Assembly (NCBI RefSeq): GCF_006715785.1
Contig: NZ_VFNX01000004.1
Location: 238,614-302,613, forward strand
Source: Streptomyces puniciscabiei
GTDB lineage: Bacteria > Actinomycetota > Actinomycetes > Streptomycetales > Streptomycetaceae
DNA: 64,000 bases
Direction: 5' to 3'
In this document: positions 8,784 to 17,363 of the stretch, in pieces
Position numbering within the stretch: the stretch's first letter is position 1
Layout: each line of letters opens with the position of its first letter
Translations under genes and position numbers: made by a program
The notes under the pieces: model-generated
What the model saw: the letters and a program-made list of their open reading frames with translations, nothing else
What the model was told of the DNA's origin: nothing
Database searches by the model: none

Positions 8784-9686
8784 ATGACGGCTGGTCGCCG
8801 TGCCGTGCTGGCCGTCATGGCGGGCGGACTGCTCGTCGGCTGCACGGGCACGAAGAACGGCGGCGGCGCCTCGGCCGCCTCCTCGTCCGGCCCGGCGGGG
8901 ACGGGCACGGGCGAGTCGGCCACGCCGGCCCCGACGGCCCTCCCCTCGGCCACGGCCTCCACCGCACAGCCTCCCGTGACCCGCGCGGAGATCGTGACCC
9001 GCTACGGGCGCAGCGTGCCGCACACCTGGGGTTTCGACGCCCCGGGTGTGGTCCACTCCCTGCCGCACACGACACGCGACATCGCGCTGACCTTCGACGC
9101 GTGCGGCGGCCCGGGCGGCAGCGGTTACGACCGGGCGCTGGTCGATTTCCTCCGCGCACGGCACGTTCCGGCGACCCTGTTCCTCAATTCCCGCTGGATC
9201 GACGCCAACCCGGCGGAGTTCCACCGGCTGGCCGCCGACCCGCTGTTCGAGATCGCCAACCACGGCACCCGGCACCGCCCGCTGTCCGTCACCGGCCGCT
9301 CCGCGTACGGCATCCCCGGTACCCGTGGCGCCGGTGAGGTGTACGACGAGATCGCGGGGAACCGGGACAAGCTGACCCGCCTGCTCGGCGCGCCGCCGCG
9401 CTTCTTCCGGTCCGGCACCGCGTACTGCGACGATGTCGCGGCGCGCATCGTCACCGACCTCGGGGAACGTTTCGTCAGCTTCTCCGTCAACGGTGACGGC
9501 GGCGCCACCTTCACCGCCGAGCAGGTCCACGCCACCGTCGCCTCGGCGCGGGCCGGTGCCGTGGTCCTGTGCCACATGAACCACCCCGAGGGCGGCACCG
9601 CACGGGGCATCGCGAGCGCCGTCCCGCACCTGCTGGCCACCGGCCACCGCTTCGTCCGCCTCTCGGACGCCCTGCACCGGACTTGA
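8784..9686 (+). CDS. Polysaccharide deacetylase lipoprotein (NodB fold, CE4)
   Basis: 300 residues. The N-terminal signal ends in a lipobox GGLLVGC with Cys20, followed by a Ser/Thr/Ala/Pro-rich linker to about residue 65. The NodB domain has Asp105 in TFDACGG and the metal histidines in NHGTRH (H160, H164), plus HMNHPEG near the end, consistent with a zinc-dependent deacetylase anchored outside the membrane. The substrate (peptidoglycan, chitin-like or xylan) is not determined. ATG 8784 follows a GGAGG at 8774-8778. Confidence 0.9.
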   Translation: MTAGRRAVLAVMAGGLLVGCTGTKNGGGASAASSSGPAGTGTGESATPAPTALPSATASTAQPPVTRAEIVTRYGRSVPHTWGFDAPGVVHSLPHTTRDIALTFDACGGPGGSGYDRALVDFLRARHVPATLFLNSRWIDANPAEFHRLAADPLFEIANHGTRHRPLSVTGRSAYGIPGTRGAGEVYDEIAGNRDKLTRLLGAPPRFFRSGTAYCDDVAARIVTDLGERFVSFSVNGDGGATFTAEQVHATVASARAGAVVLCHMNHPEGGTARGIASAVPHLLATGHRFVRLSDALHRT

Positions 9687-9889
9687 CGTCCACCCGGGAG
9701 CGGGCCGCCGTACCGAACGTGACCTGGCGTAGCGCACCGTCATCGTGAAGAGGGCGAGCGCAGTGACCGGCGGACCACATCGGCCCTGCTGCCGTACACA
9801 ACCTCTGCTGTCCATGTCCCACCACTCGTCACCGGGTCCGCAACGGATCACAATGTGTCCCACAGACAGACCGGCCGCCGGGAGACGTC

Positions 9890-11341
9890 ATGAGCACATC
9901 AGCAGAGCCAAGGGTGTCCGGCCTCGAGGTCCGGTCCATCGACTACGTCCCCCTGGACGAGCGGCACGGCAAGCTCTGGCACCTGGGCCCGCTGTGGTTC
10001 ATGTCCAACGCCCAGATCGCGACCCTGGCCGTGGGACTCATCAGCATCACCGAGGGCGGCAACCTCATCTGGTCCCTGCTGGCCATCGTCGCCGGCACCG
10101 TCCTCGGCACCTTCTTCATGGCCTTCCACTCGGCTCAGGGACCCCAGCTGGGTCTGCCGCAGATGATCCAGTCGCGGCCCCAGTTCGGCTATGTCGGCGC
10201 CCTCCTGGTGTGGCTCTTCGCCTATGTGCAGTACGCGGGCTTCAACGTCTTCAACAGCATCCTCGCCGCCGACTCACTGCACACCACCCTGCACGGCAGC
10301 GTCAAACTGTGGGTGGTCGTGGTCACCGTCGTGGCGCTCGTCATCGCGCTGGTGGGCTACGACATCATCCACAAGGCCGAGCGGGTCCTGACGTACACCT
10401 TCCTGGTCGTCTTCGGGATCTTCACCGTCGGTGTCCTCGTCACCCTGCACTATCCTGCGGGCTCCTTCGACCTCGGCGCCTTCAAGTGGACGCCGTTCCT
10501 CGCCCAGTTCGGTGTGGTCGCCGGCTACCAGATCAGCTGGGCCATCTACGTCTCCGACTACTCGCGCTACCTCCCGCCGGACGTGACGGTCCGCAAGACC
10601 TTCTACTGGACGTACTTCGGCTCCGCGCTCGGCGGCATCTGGCTGATGGTCCTCGGCACGCTGCTCGCCGCCTGGGCCGGCAAGGACTTCGAGACGATCA
10701 AGTCGATCAACGCGGCCGGTGACAAGGTGTTCGACGGCTTCGGCGCGATCGTGCTGCTCTTCGCCGCCCTGGGCCTGGTGTCCGTCACCGCGCTGAACAT
10801 GTACGGCGGTTCGCTGACCCTGATCAGCGGCATCGACTCGTTCAAGCGGGTGCGGCCGACACTGGGCGTACGCCTGCTGACCATCGGACTGACCGCGGCC
10901 CTCTCCCTGGTCGGCGCACTGGCCGCGACCTCCAACTTCCTCGAGAACTTCAACAACTTCCTGCTGCTGGTGCTCTACCTGTTCATCCCGTGGACCGCGG
11001 TGAACCTCATGGACTACTACGTCGTGCGCCGCGGCCACTACGCGATCGCGGAGATCTTCAACCCCCATGGCATCTACGGCCGTTGGGGCTGGCACGGCAT
11101 CATCTCCTACCTGGTCGGCTTCGCCGTCATGATCCCGTTCTTCTCCGTCGGCACCCTGTACGTGGGGCCCGCCGCCAAGGCGCTCGGCGGAGCCGACATC
11201 TCGTTGTTCATCGGCCTTCCGGTCGCCGCGCTGCTGTACTGGTGGCTGACCCGCTCGATCGACGTGGCCGCCGAGACACGCATCGCCCAGGCCGAGGCGG
11301 AGGCGCTGGAGCAGGCGGCCCACGAGCACCGCGAACCCTGA
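9890..11341 (+). CDS. NCS1-family nucleobase/allantoin permease (CodB-like)
   Basis: 483 residues with about 12 transmembrane segments. The N-terminal PLDERHGKLWHLGPLWF and the segment EGGNLIWSLLAIVAGT match the NCS1 family (cytosine, uracil, hydantoin, allantoin symporters). The cytoplasmic C-terminus is acidic and alanine-rich. ATG 9890 is preceded by GGGAG. No purine or pyrimidine degradation genes are adjacent, so the substrate cannot be inferred from context. Confidence 0.92.
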   Translation: MSTSAEPRVSGLEVRSIDYVPLDERHGKLWHLGPLWFMSNAQIATLAVGLISITEGGNLIWSLLAIVAGTVLGTFFMAFHSAQGPQLGLPQMIQSRPQFGYVGALLVWLFAYVQYAGFNVFNSILAADSLHTTLHGSVKLWVVVVTVVALVIALVGYDIIHKAERVLTYTFLVVFGIFTVGVLVTLHYPAGSFDLGAFKWTPFLAQFGVVAGYQISWAIYVSDYSRYLPPDVTVRKTFYWTYFGSALGGIWLMVLGTLLAAWAGKDFETIKSINAAGDKVFDGFGAIVLLFAALGLVSVTALNMYGGSLTLISGIDSFKRVRPTLGVRLLTIGLTAALSLVGALAATSNFLENFNNFLLLVLYLFIPWTAVNLMDYYVVRRGHYAIAEIFNPHGIYGRWGWHGIISYLVGFAVMIPFFSVGTLYVGPAAKALGGADISLFIGLPVAALLYWWLTRSIDVAAETRIAQAEAEALEQAAHEHREP

Positions 11342-11357
11342 CCGGGCCGGCTTCGCC

Positions 11358-11762
11358 GTGACCGTTTTGCTGCTCTCGGACATCAACACCAACCTGCTGA
11401 AGGAGGCCGGCGCCGTCGTGCCGGTGCTGGGTCTCGCCGCGTTCCGCTCGTACGCCGCCTTCTGGCTGTCCTCCTCATGGATCGCGCCGCGCCTGCTACT
11501 CGCCGGGAACACGCACAACGCGCTCGGTCTGTTCCTGCTCACGCTCACCTACCTGCTCCTGGCCATCGGCGCCTTCCTTACCGGCGCGCAGCCGCATGCC
11601 ATCACCCAGGTCGGCGGGTGGTTCGGCACCCTCGCGGGACCCGCCGCCTGGTACGCAGCGGCGGCGACCGTCATCAACGACACACACGGCCGCACCCTGC
11701 TGCGCGTGGGCCCGCGCCGGACTGGCGCGGTCCGACCGGCACGGGAGGAGCGGCCGGCCTGA
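11358..11762 (+). pseudogene. Acetate/succinate transporter (GPR1/FUN34/YaaH family) with lost N-terminus and internal deletion
   Basis: An open frame of 134 codons from GTG 11358. DINTNLLKEAGAVVPVLGLA matches the first membrane region of YaaH-type transporters and SYAAFWLSS matches the conserved SYGAFWLS motif of the third. In relatives the two are separated by a segment of about 25 residues (the GGLAQLLAGMWEF region), which is missing here without breaking the frame. The later helices (ALGLFLLTLTYLLLAIGAFL and GGWFGTLAGPAAWYAAAA) are present. The frame stays open upstream (AGF before the GTG) but the usual N-terminus is gone because the NCS1 gene ends just before. Probably non-functional. 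Confidence 0.65.
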
Positions 11763-11848
11763 GGACTCCACGGGACGGCGACGAGCCCGAGCGACTCACC
11801 GGAGTCCCGGCTCCCGCCGACGCACACGCGGCCGGGACAATCCTCGTC

Positions 11849-12586
11849 ATGAACGACGACATGGCTGACGCCCGGAGCCGACTGGCCAGGATCGAGTGGC
11901 TGCTGGAGAGCGGCGAACGCGAACTGATCCCCGCCTGGCGCCGGGCGACCCGCGGTGAGCCGCGCTGGACGGTGACGGCGGTGATCCTGGCCGCCGTCGC
12001 CCTGCAGCTGATCCTGCCGCACCGCCTCATCCTCCTCCGGACGGTCTGGGCCCTGCCCGCCCTGGAACTGGTGCTGCTGGCCGGACTGATCGCGGCCAAC
12101 CCCCGGCGCGTGGAGCCCCGTACCCGCCTGCTGCGGTACCTGGGTCTGGCCCTGACCTGCGTCATCAGCCTGGCCAACGGCTGGGCGGCGCTGCGGCTCG
12201 TGGGGGACCTGGTGAGCGGCAAAGGGGGAGACAGTGCGGTCCCGCTCCTGCTGACCGGTGGGGTCATCTGGGTGACCAACGTCATCGTGTTCGCCCTGTG
12301 GTACTGGGAGTGGGACCGCGGCGGCCCCATGGCCCGGGTCCAGGGGCAGCACCAGTTCCCCGATTTCCTCTTCGTGCAGATGCAGAGCCCGGAACTGGCC
12401 CCGCCGGACTGGGAACCGGCGTTCCTGGACTACTTCTACCTCTCCTTCACCAACGCCACCGCCTTCAGCCCGACCGACGTCATGCCGCTGTCCCGCTGGT
12501 CCAAGATGCTGATGATGCTCCAGTCATCGGTGTCCCTGGTGACCGTGGCCCTCGTGGTCGCCCGAGCGGTCAACATCCTGAAGTGA
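11849..12586 (+). CDS. Conserved integral membrane protein, possible ion-channel-like fold
   Basis: 245 residues. After a charged N-terminus (about 45 residues) there are hydrophobic segments near 50-70, 72-90, 105-125, 140-160 and 220-243. Between the last two lies a loop with YFYLSFTNATAFSPTDVMPL, whose TNATAFSPTD part resembles the pore-loop region of two-helix ion channels, and SKMLMMLQSSVSLVTVALVV follows. The overall plan recalls DUF1345-type membrane proteins. ATG 11849 was chosen; ATG 11861 is close. No partner gene is evident. Confidence 0.7.
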   Translation: MNDDMADARSRLARIEWLLESGERELIPAWRRATRGEPRWTVTAVILAAVALQLILPHRLILLRTVWALPALELVLLAGLIAANPRRVEPRTRLLRYLGLALTCVISLANGWAALRLVGDLVSGKGGDSAVPLLLTGGVIWVTNVIVFALWYWEWDRGGPMARVQGQHQFPDFLFVQMQSPELAPPDWEPAFLDYFYLSFTNATAFSPTDVMPLSRWSKMLMMLQSSVSLVTVALVVARAVNILK

Positions 12587-12607
12587 CCGGCCTCGGACAC
12601 CACCGGT

Positions 12608-12631
12608 GCTTCGCCTGAATCGGAGCGAAGC
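12608..12631 (+). terminator. Possible terminator hairpin
   Basis: GCTTCGC (12608-12614) and GCGAAGC (12625-12631) form a 7-bp stem with a 10-base loop, 22 bases after the membrane-protein stop. Confidence 0.4.
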
Positions 12632-13288
12632 GGTCGATGAGCCGGACGTGCGGGGGAGTGATGCCGGGCGCGGCTCGGGGCGTGGGTCGTTCAGGGGAAG
12701 CCGGGACGCGGCGGGCTGGGTCTCGTCCACGCGGCCGTTCACCGGGAGAGCGGGGAGCGCCGTGCTTCCGAGGTCGTCCCCGCGCCTGCTGGGGTCGAGG
12801 AGGGGTCGCCCACATCTCCTATGAGGTGCGGGTCTGCATGGAGCTGAGTCCCCCACGCGTGGTCCGCCTGGCAGGTGTGGAGCGCGTCGGCCGCGAGGGC
12901 GGCGCCCCGCCCCCACACGGAACCGCGCGGCCCAGTCTCGGAGTCGTGCGACGGCGGCAGTCCCGCCGGCCGGGTGGGCCGCGACGGCCCGCTTCCGGCT
13001 CTCCGGGCCCTGGAACTCCTGGCCGGGATCTCAGCTGATCAACCACAAGTACGAGACCCTCGAGGTCGACGTGGGGCCCACCGCGGCCTGTCCTGACCAC
13101 GCCGCGCGACCTCCCGCCGGGCCGGGGTCCTGGCCCGGCTGTCGCCGGCAGTCCGGTCGTACCGGTCGGCGAGCGGGGCGTCAGCCTGCCGCCGGGCTGT
13201 GCGAGGGTTTGACGACCGACTTGAGACGCGGGCCGAGACGAATGCCGCTGGAGCCGTCACCTCCTCGACGAGGCGATCCGCCGCCGGA
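12632..13288. other. Unassigned region without a convincing gene
   Basis: About 650 bases between the membrane-protein gene and the YqeY-like gene. Open frames exist on both strands but are rich in Arg/Gly/Pro, lack good ribosome sites and show no family signature that I recognise. It may be decayed coding sequence. Confidence 0.5.
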
Positions 13289-13636
13289 TCAGTCGAGGAG
13301 CCGGAGCAGGACGGCGGCCTCCGCGCGGAGCTGAGAAGCCCGGTCGGCCTGAGCGGGCGCCGTGAACTGCTCCGCGAGCGCGAGCCGTTCATCGGCTTCG
13401 GCTCGCACGATGTCGGTGATGTGCTGTTCGCTCAGCTCACGCCGGGGAGCCTCGGTGGCGCCGACGCCGAGCGGCACCTCTTCGACGGCCGAGCCGCGCA
13501 GCTCGGCCGCGCCGACCGGTACCGCCTCGGCGTTGTCCACCGCGGCGAGCGTGGAACGCAAGGCGCTCACCGCGACCTTGTCGCGCGCACGCATCGCTTC
13601 TCGCAGGGCCTGACGCATATGAAGGCGCAGAGACAT
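13289..13636 (-). CDS. GatB/YqeY-like protein
   Basis: 115 residues starting MSLRLHMRQALREAMRARDK, followed by VAVSALRSTLAAVDNAEAVP, the hallmark of the YqeY family, and ending in an alanine-rich helix (RASQLRAEAAVLLRLLD). YqeY resembles the tail domain of the GatB amidotransferase subunit; the role of the free-standing form is unclear. It is somewhat shorter than the common 150-residue members. ATG 13636 is the natural start; the open frame runs 54 codons further upstream across the divergent SnoaL-like gene start. Confidence 0.85.
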   Translation of the reverse strand: MSLRLHMRQALREAMRARDKVAVSALRSTLAAVDNAEAVPVGAAELRGSAVEEVPLGVGATEAPRRELSEQHITDIVRAEADERLALAEQFTAPAQADRASQLRAEAAVLLRLLD

Positions 13637-13755
13637 ACCGGCGACCCTATGGTCCGCCCCCGGGGGTCTCAACGGAATATCCGGCGGACGTGTCACATCC
13701 TGGTGGGTTGCTCGGTCATAGGTGCAGTCAGCAGCGAGAGCGGAGGAGAAGTCGT

Positions 13756-14187
13756 ATGCCAACCGATGAGGCAACTCGTAACAAGGCGACCGCCACACGT
13801 TTTCACGAGGCTCTGAGCACCAGAGACCTGGAGATCATCTCGGAGACGATCGATGAGCTCGTGGCGCCCGACGTGCTGTTCCACGCACCGGTCCCGATGG
13901 GGATGACGGGAGCGCGGGCCCTCAAGCAGGTGTGGGCGGTGCTGCTTCAGGCGTTTCCGGACGTTCACGTCACGGTAGAGGATGTGATCGCCGAGGGGGA
14001 CAAGGTCGTGGCCAGGAACACGGTGACCGGGACCCACCGGGGCGAGTATCGGGGGATGCCGCCGACCGGCAGGTCCGTCACCTACGGCGAGATCTTCGTC
14101 TTCCGTTTCGAGGGCGGCCGGATCGCCGAGATCTGGGGCGTGGTCGACGTCTTCTCACAACTGCGCCAGCTCGGGGCCGTCTCATAA
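13756..14187 (+). CDS. SnoaL-like / ester cyclase family protein
   Basis: 143 residues, one NTF2-like fold: helix NKATATRFHEALSTRDL, strand-rich core with FPDVHVTVEDVIAEGDKVV and GTHRGEYRGMPPTGRSVTY, and RIAEIWGVVDVFSQLRQLG at the end. Proteins of this family include polyketide cyclases and many enzymes of unknown substrate. A strong GGAGGAG lies 8 bases before ATG 13756. No polyketide genes are nearby, so a cyclase role is not implied. Confidence 0.88.
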   Translation: MPTDEATRNKATATRFHEALSTRDLEIISETIDELVAPDVLFHAPVPMGMTGARALKQVWAVLLQAFPDVHVTVEDVIAEGDKVVARNTVTGTHRGEYRGMPPTGRSVTYGEIFVFRFEGGRIAEIWGVVDVFSQLRQLGAVS

Positions 14188-14501
14188 GGCCGCTGCGCTA
14201 CCGCACCAGGGCAGCCACACCGTCGAACTCGACACGCACGCCTCGCGCACGAGACGGGAGACGACGGTCGTCCGGGATCTCGTGCGTGACGGGGTCGAGC
14301 GGGCCCTGACCGGACGTGAACACAGGTCGCTGACCTCGACGGCCTGGGACAGCGGCGGCTCGCTGCCATCGGGAAAGCGGACAAAGGGGGGTGGTCGGTG
14401 CGGATGCCTTCGATCACGCGAGCATGGTGCGGGGCATGGCCTCCCTGACGGGAGCGGAAATCCCTTTGCCGGGATTCGCCGCGCACACCGACACTGAGAC
14501 C
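14188..14501 (+). other. Region with a possible antitoxin-like remnant
   Basis: A frame from about 14222 encodes VELDTHASRTRRETTVVRDL followed by VRDGVERALTGREH, which has the feel of a ribbon-helix-helix or antitoxin N-terminus, and then degenerates into Gly/Arg-rich sequence up to a stop at 14495-14497. There is no convincing start codon. I see no other feature in these 314 bases. Confidence 0.25.
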
Positions 14502-15062
14502 ATGCTCGGATTCGTCAGGACCGACAGCGAAGCCCTCGTCTCATGCCTGGGCGACCCGCAACGCACCACCGCCGCATACCGCGAGCTGCTCAGACGCGGG
14601 GACCGGGCGGTGAGCGCCATCCGGGCCGGCCTGCGCGACGCGAGTCCCGCCGTCAGGGAGGGCTGCTGCAGGCTTCTCGACCACCTGGTCGACACCGACT
14701 CGATGGGCGAACTCGTCGCCATGGCCGACGACCCCGACGCCCGCGTCAGGATCGCCGCGTTCCATGCCCTGGCCTGCGACCGGTGCAGGGGTGACGCCTG
14801 TGCGCCGGGTCCGGACCGGGTCCTCGAACCCGCGCTGCACCACCTGGCCGCGGATCCCGACCCCCACGTCCGGGCCATGGCCGCCGAGCTGGTCGGCAAG
14901 TTCGCGCGCGCCGACGCACGCGCCGCCGCTGCCTTGCAGGAGTCCCGGGCCAACGACCCGAGTCCTGCCGTACGGAAGAAGGCGGGCTGGTACGCACCGG
15001 GAGGACCGATCCACGAACGGCGGCGACGCGGCCCGGCGACGTCGGCCCATCACCCCGAGTGA
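14502..15062 (+). CDS. HEAT-repeat protein
   Basis: 186 residues made of helical repeats with HEAT character: SAIRAGLRDASPAVREGCCR, ELVAMADDPDARVRIAAFHA, HHLAADPDPHVRAMAAELVG and ESRANDPSPAVRKKAGWYAP, each with the D-x-x-V-R turn. Such proteins are protein-binding scaffolds. A Cys-rich insert (CDRCRGDAC) sits in the third repeat. I chose ATG 14502 (MLGFVRTDSEALVSCL); ATGs at 14424 and 14436 are in frame but have no better ribosome site. It converges with the TOPRIM gene. Confidence 0.75.
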   Translation: MLGFVRTDSEALVSCLGDPQRTTAAYRELLRRGDRAVSAIRAGLRDASPAVREGCCRLLDHLVDTDSMGELVAMADDPDARVRIAAFHALACDRCRGDACAPGPDRVLEPALHHLAADPDPHVRAMAAELVGKFARADARAAAALQESRANDPSPAVRKKAGWYAPGGPIHERRRRGPATSAHHPE

Positions 15063-15112
15063 CCCACGTGCTCGGCCGGGCTTCTTCCGCCGCCATCGGC
15101 GTTTCCCCGCGG

Positions 15113-15730
15113 TCAGAGACTGGTCAGCAGGCCGTCGAGTGGAGCGGGCACGCGATCGGGGGCCAGTGCCTCGACGAGGACGCGGCCGTACCGGATCTTG
15201 CGCCCCTTCTTCGTGCCGAGGAAGCGCCGCAACTGCTGGTGCGCGGTGCGGCCCTGCTGCGCGGGCTGGCGCAAGAAGGTCTGCAAAGCCCGCAGTTCGC
15301 CCTCCGCCCGGACGAGCTCCTGCACCCGTGTCACGCCCAGCGCGCGGATGAGCTCGTCCTCCAGATCCGCCGCACAGACGAAGAATCCGTGCTGTGCTGC
15401 TCCGGCCCCGACCAAGGCGCGGGCGTAGTAGCCACGCTCCGCCTCGTCGCACAGCCCTGTGAGGCGCAGGCCCAGGCCGGGCGCCCCGAGGAGCCGGGCG
15501 AAGCGCCCTACGCTCATCGCACCGCCGATCGGCAGGACGCAGACGCCTTCGGCCGCCAGATTCCGGTCGCGGCGTGCGGCCAGCGCGTCGACCGCCGCGA
15601 CGTCGCTCAGCCCTTCGAGCAGGACGGCGGCCCGTACGTCCAGTCGCGCGGCGAGCTCGCGCGCGGGGTCGCCGGGGCCACCGCCCGCCCATGCGACGAC
15701 CGCTTCCCGGAACGACCCCATGTCAGCCAT
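15113..15730 (-). CDS. TOPRIM-domain (OLD-like) nucleotidyl transferase/hydrolase domain protein
   Basis: 205 residues. The TOPRIM core starts AAVLLEGLSDVAAVDALAAR, with the conserved Glu in LLEG and acidic GLCDEAERGYYARAL later; ADLEDELIRALG follows. TOPRIM domains of this kind occur in OLD-family nucleases and in small stand-alone actinobacterial proteins, to which this one belongs. The C-terminal RRFLGTKKGRKIRYGRVLVE is positively charged and could contact nucleic acid. ATG 15730 was chosen (MADMGSFREAVVAWAGG). Confidence 0.85.
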   Translation of the reverse strand: MADMGSFREAVVAWAGGGPGDPARELAARLDVRAAVLLEGLSDVAAVDALAARRDRNLAAEGVCVLPIGGAMSVGRFARLLGAPGLGLRLTGLCDEAERGYYARALVGAGAAQHGFFVCAADLEDELIRALGVTRVQELVRAEGELRALQTFLRQPAQQGRTAHQQLRRFLGTKKGRKIRYGRVLVEALAPDRVPAPLDGLLTSL

Positions 15731-15841
15731 GAGTTGAGTCTCTGCCCTTTCCAGCCACCGTGGTAGGGAATTTCCAGTGGGAGCTTTTCCGGCGGCGAGG
15801 ACGTCGCCGCGGACCCGAACGACCGACCTGAGGACGTGACG

Positions 15842-16687
15842 ATGATTCTGGTGACCGGTGCGAGCGGGAACGTCGGCAGCGCTCTGCTCGCCCACCTCGC
15901 CACCGACGGCGTGCCCGCCCGGGCGGCCTACCGTGATCCACGGACGACGGCCCGGGTGATCGAGTCGGGCCGTCACGCGGTGACGCTTGACCTGGCGGTC
16001 CCGGAGACGCTCGCACCGGCACTCGACGGCATCGACACCGTGTTTCTCGTCGGCGCCACGGGCCCCGACCAGACGACGCAGGAACTCAACATGGTGCAGG
16101 CGGCCCGTGCGGTGGGTGCCCGCGTGGTCAAGCTGTCGGTCTGGCGGGCCGACGAGGGACTGACGCCGATTGCCCGGCTCCATCGGCCCGTGGAACAGGC
16201 ACTGGTGGCCTCGGGGCTGCCCTGGACGATCCTGCGGCCCAACTTCTACCTGCAGAACTTTCTGCGCCTGCCCTCGATCCGCGCCGCGGGGGAGTTCAGC
16301 CTGCCGCTGATCAACGCACCCATCAGCTTCATCGACGTCGGCGACATCGCCCGGGTCGCCGCGCGCGTGCTCACCACCGAGGGCCACGACGGTCGCGTCC
16401 ACGATCTCACCGGGCCCGAGGCGCTGACCTATGCCGAAGCCGCACAGGAGTTCTCCCGCGTCCTCGGCAGGCCGGTGCGCCATGTCGGCCTGCCCGACGA
16501 CGAAACGCGCGCGGTCATGCTGCGTCGCGGCATTGCGGAGTTCCACGCCGACGCTCTGATCGGGGTGGCCCGCGCGTACCGTGACGGCGGTGCCGAGGCG
16601 GTCAGTTCGACCGTGCCCGACCTCACCGGCCGTGCGGCACTCGGGTTCGCCGAATTCGTACGCGGTAACCGCGACCACTTCTGCTGA
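15842..16687 (+). CDS. NmrA-family NAD(P)-binding protein
   Basis: 281 residues. Rossmann dinucleotide-binding motif ILVTGASGNVGSALLAHL at the N-terminus, DTVFLVGATGPDQTTQELNM in the middle and LPWTILRPNFYLQNFLRLPS, all typical of NmrA/SDR-like proteins that act as quinone reductases or redox sensors. An AGGA is 7 bases before ATG 15842; a GTG at 15836 is an alternative. It converges with the DUF1330 gene. Confidence 0.88.
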   Translation: MILVTGASGNVGSALLAHLATDGVPARAAYRDPRTTARVIESGRHAVTLDLAVPETLAPALDGIDTVFLVGATGPDQTTQELNMVQAARAVGARVVKLSVWRADEGLTPIARLHRPVEQALVASGLPWTILRPNFYLQNFLRLPSIRAAGEFSLPLINAPISFIDVGDIARVAARVLTTEGHDGRVHDLTGPEALTYAEAAQEFSRVLGRPVRHVGLPDDETRAVMLRRGIAEFHADALIGVARAYRDGGAEAVSSTVPDLTGRAALGFAEFVRGNRDHFC

Positions 16688-16765
16688 CTCCTGCAGGGAA
16701 GGATGACTCCCGAAGGGAAGGCGGACGGGCGCGGTGAGGCCGAGGGCCGGGCGGGCCCCGCCGGA

Positions 16766-17116
16766 TCAGCGGGAGGCGGGAAGGGCCTCCAGCATCTTCC
16801 GTGCCGTGACGGTCGCGTCGTAGTCCTCGCGCACGCCCGGAACCAGGATGATGTCCCCCTCGATGTGCCGGGCGCGCAGCGGCGCGATGGCCTGGTACGC
16901 CTCCGAGTCCCACCAGGCGCGTGCCTGGGAGATCGACGGGAAGCCGATCACGACGACGTGCCCGGGCCATGCGCCCTCCTTCACCTCGTGCGGATCGCCG
17001 TGTACGAGGAACCGGCCGCCGTACGGTTCGAAGGTGGCGGTGATGCGGGCGATGTACTCGGCGATCTCCGGGTGCGGAGCGGCTTCCCGCAGGTGCGCGA
17101 TCGCGTAGGCGGTCAT
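16766..17116 (-). CDS. DUF1330 family protein
   Basis: 116 residues of the ferredoxin-like dimeric alpha-beta-barrel family DUF1330: MTAYAIAHLREAAPHPEIAE, GRFLVHGDPHEVKEGAWPGH and VVIGFPSISQARAWWDSEAY are diagnostic. The function is unknown. A GGAGG lies just before ATG 17116. Confidence 0.9.
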   Translation of the reverse strand: MTAYAIAHLREAAPHPEIAEYIARITATFEPYGGRFLVHGDPHEVKEGAWPGHVVVIGFPSISQARAWWDSEAYQAIAPLRARHIEGDIILVPGVREDYDATVTARKMLEALPASR

Positions 17117-17363
17117 GGTGTCCTCCGTTCGGTCGGCTGCTGTGCTGTGCACGATCCTGCCGTCGGCGCGCGCCGCGGTCGATGACCTGCCGGGTAATCG
17201 CCGGGTGATCAAGGCGCGGAACCGATCCGGGCCGGCCGGGGCTGAATCCGGCCACCGCAGGCGTCCCCAGCCACCGCCGCCGTATCCGGCCATCGCCCTG
17301 ACATGGTGTTTTACAGTGGCTGACAGCAGTTTCGGCGACCACATCTGGGAGGAATGCGCGAAC

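Noticed and set aside
9849..9857. Small palindrome CACAATGTG before the NCS1 permease
   Set aside because: Too short (4-bp arms) to call an operator.
12632..13288. Several short ORFs on both strands
   Set aside because: No ribosome site, no motif, biased Arg/Gly/Pro composition.
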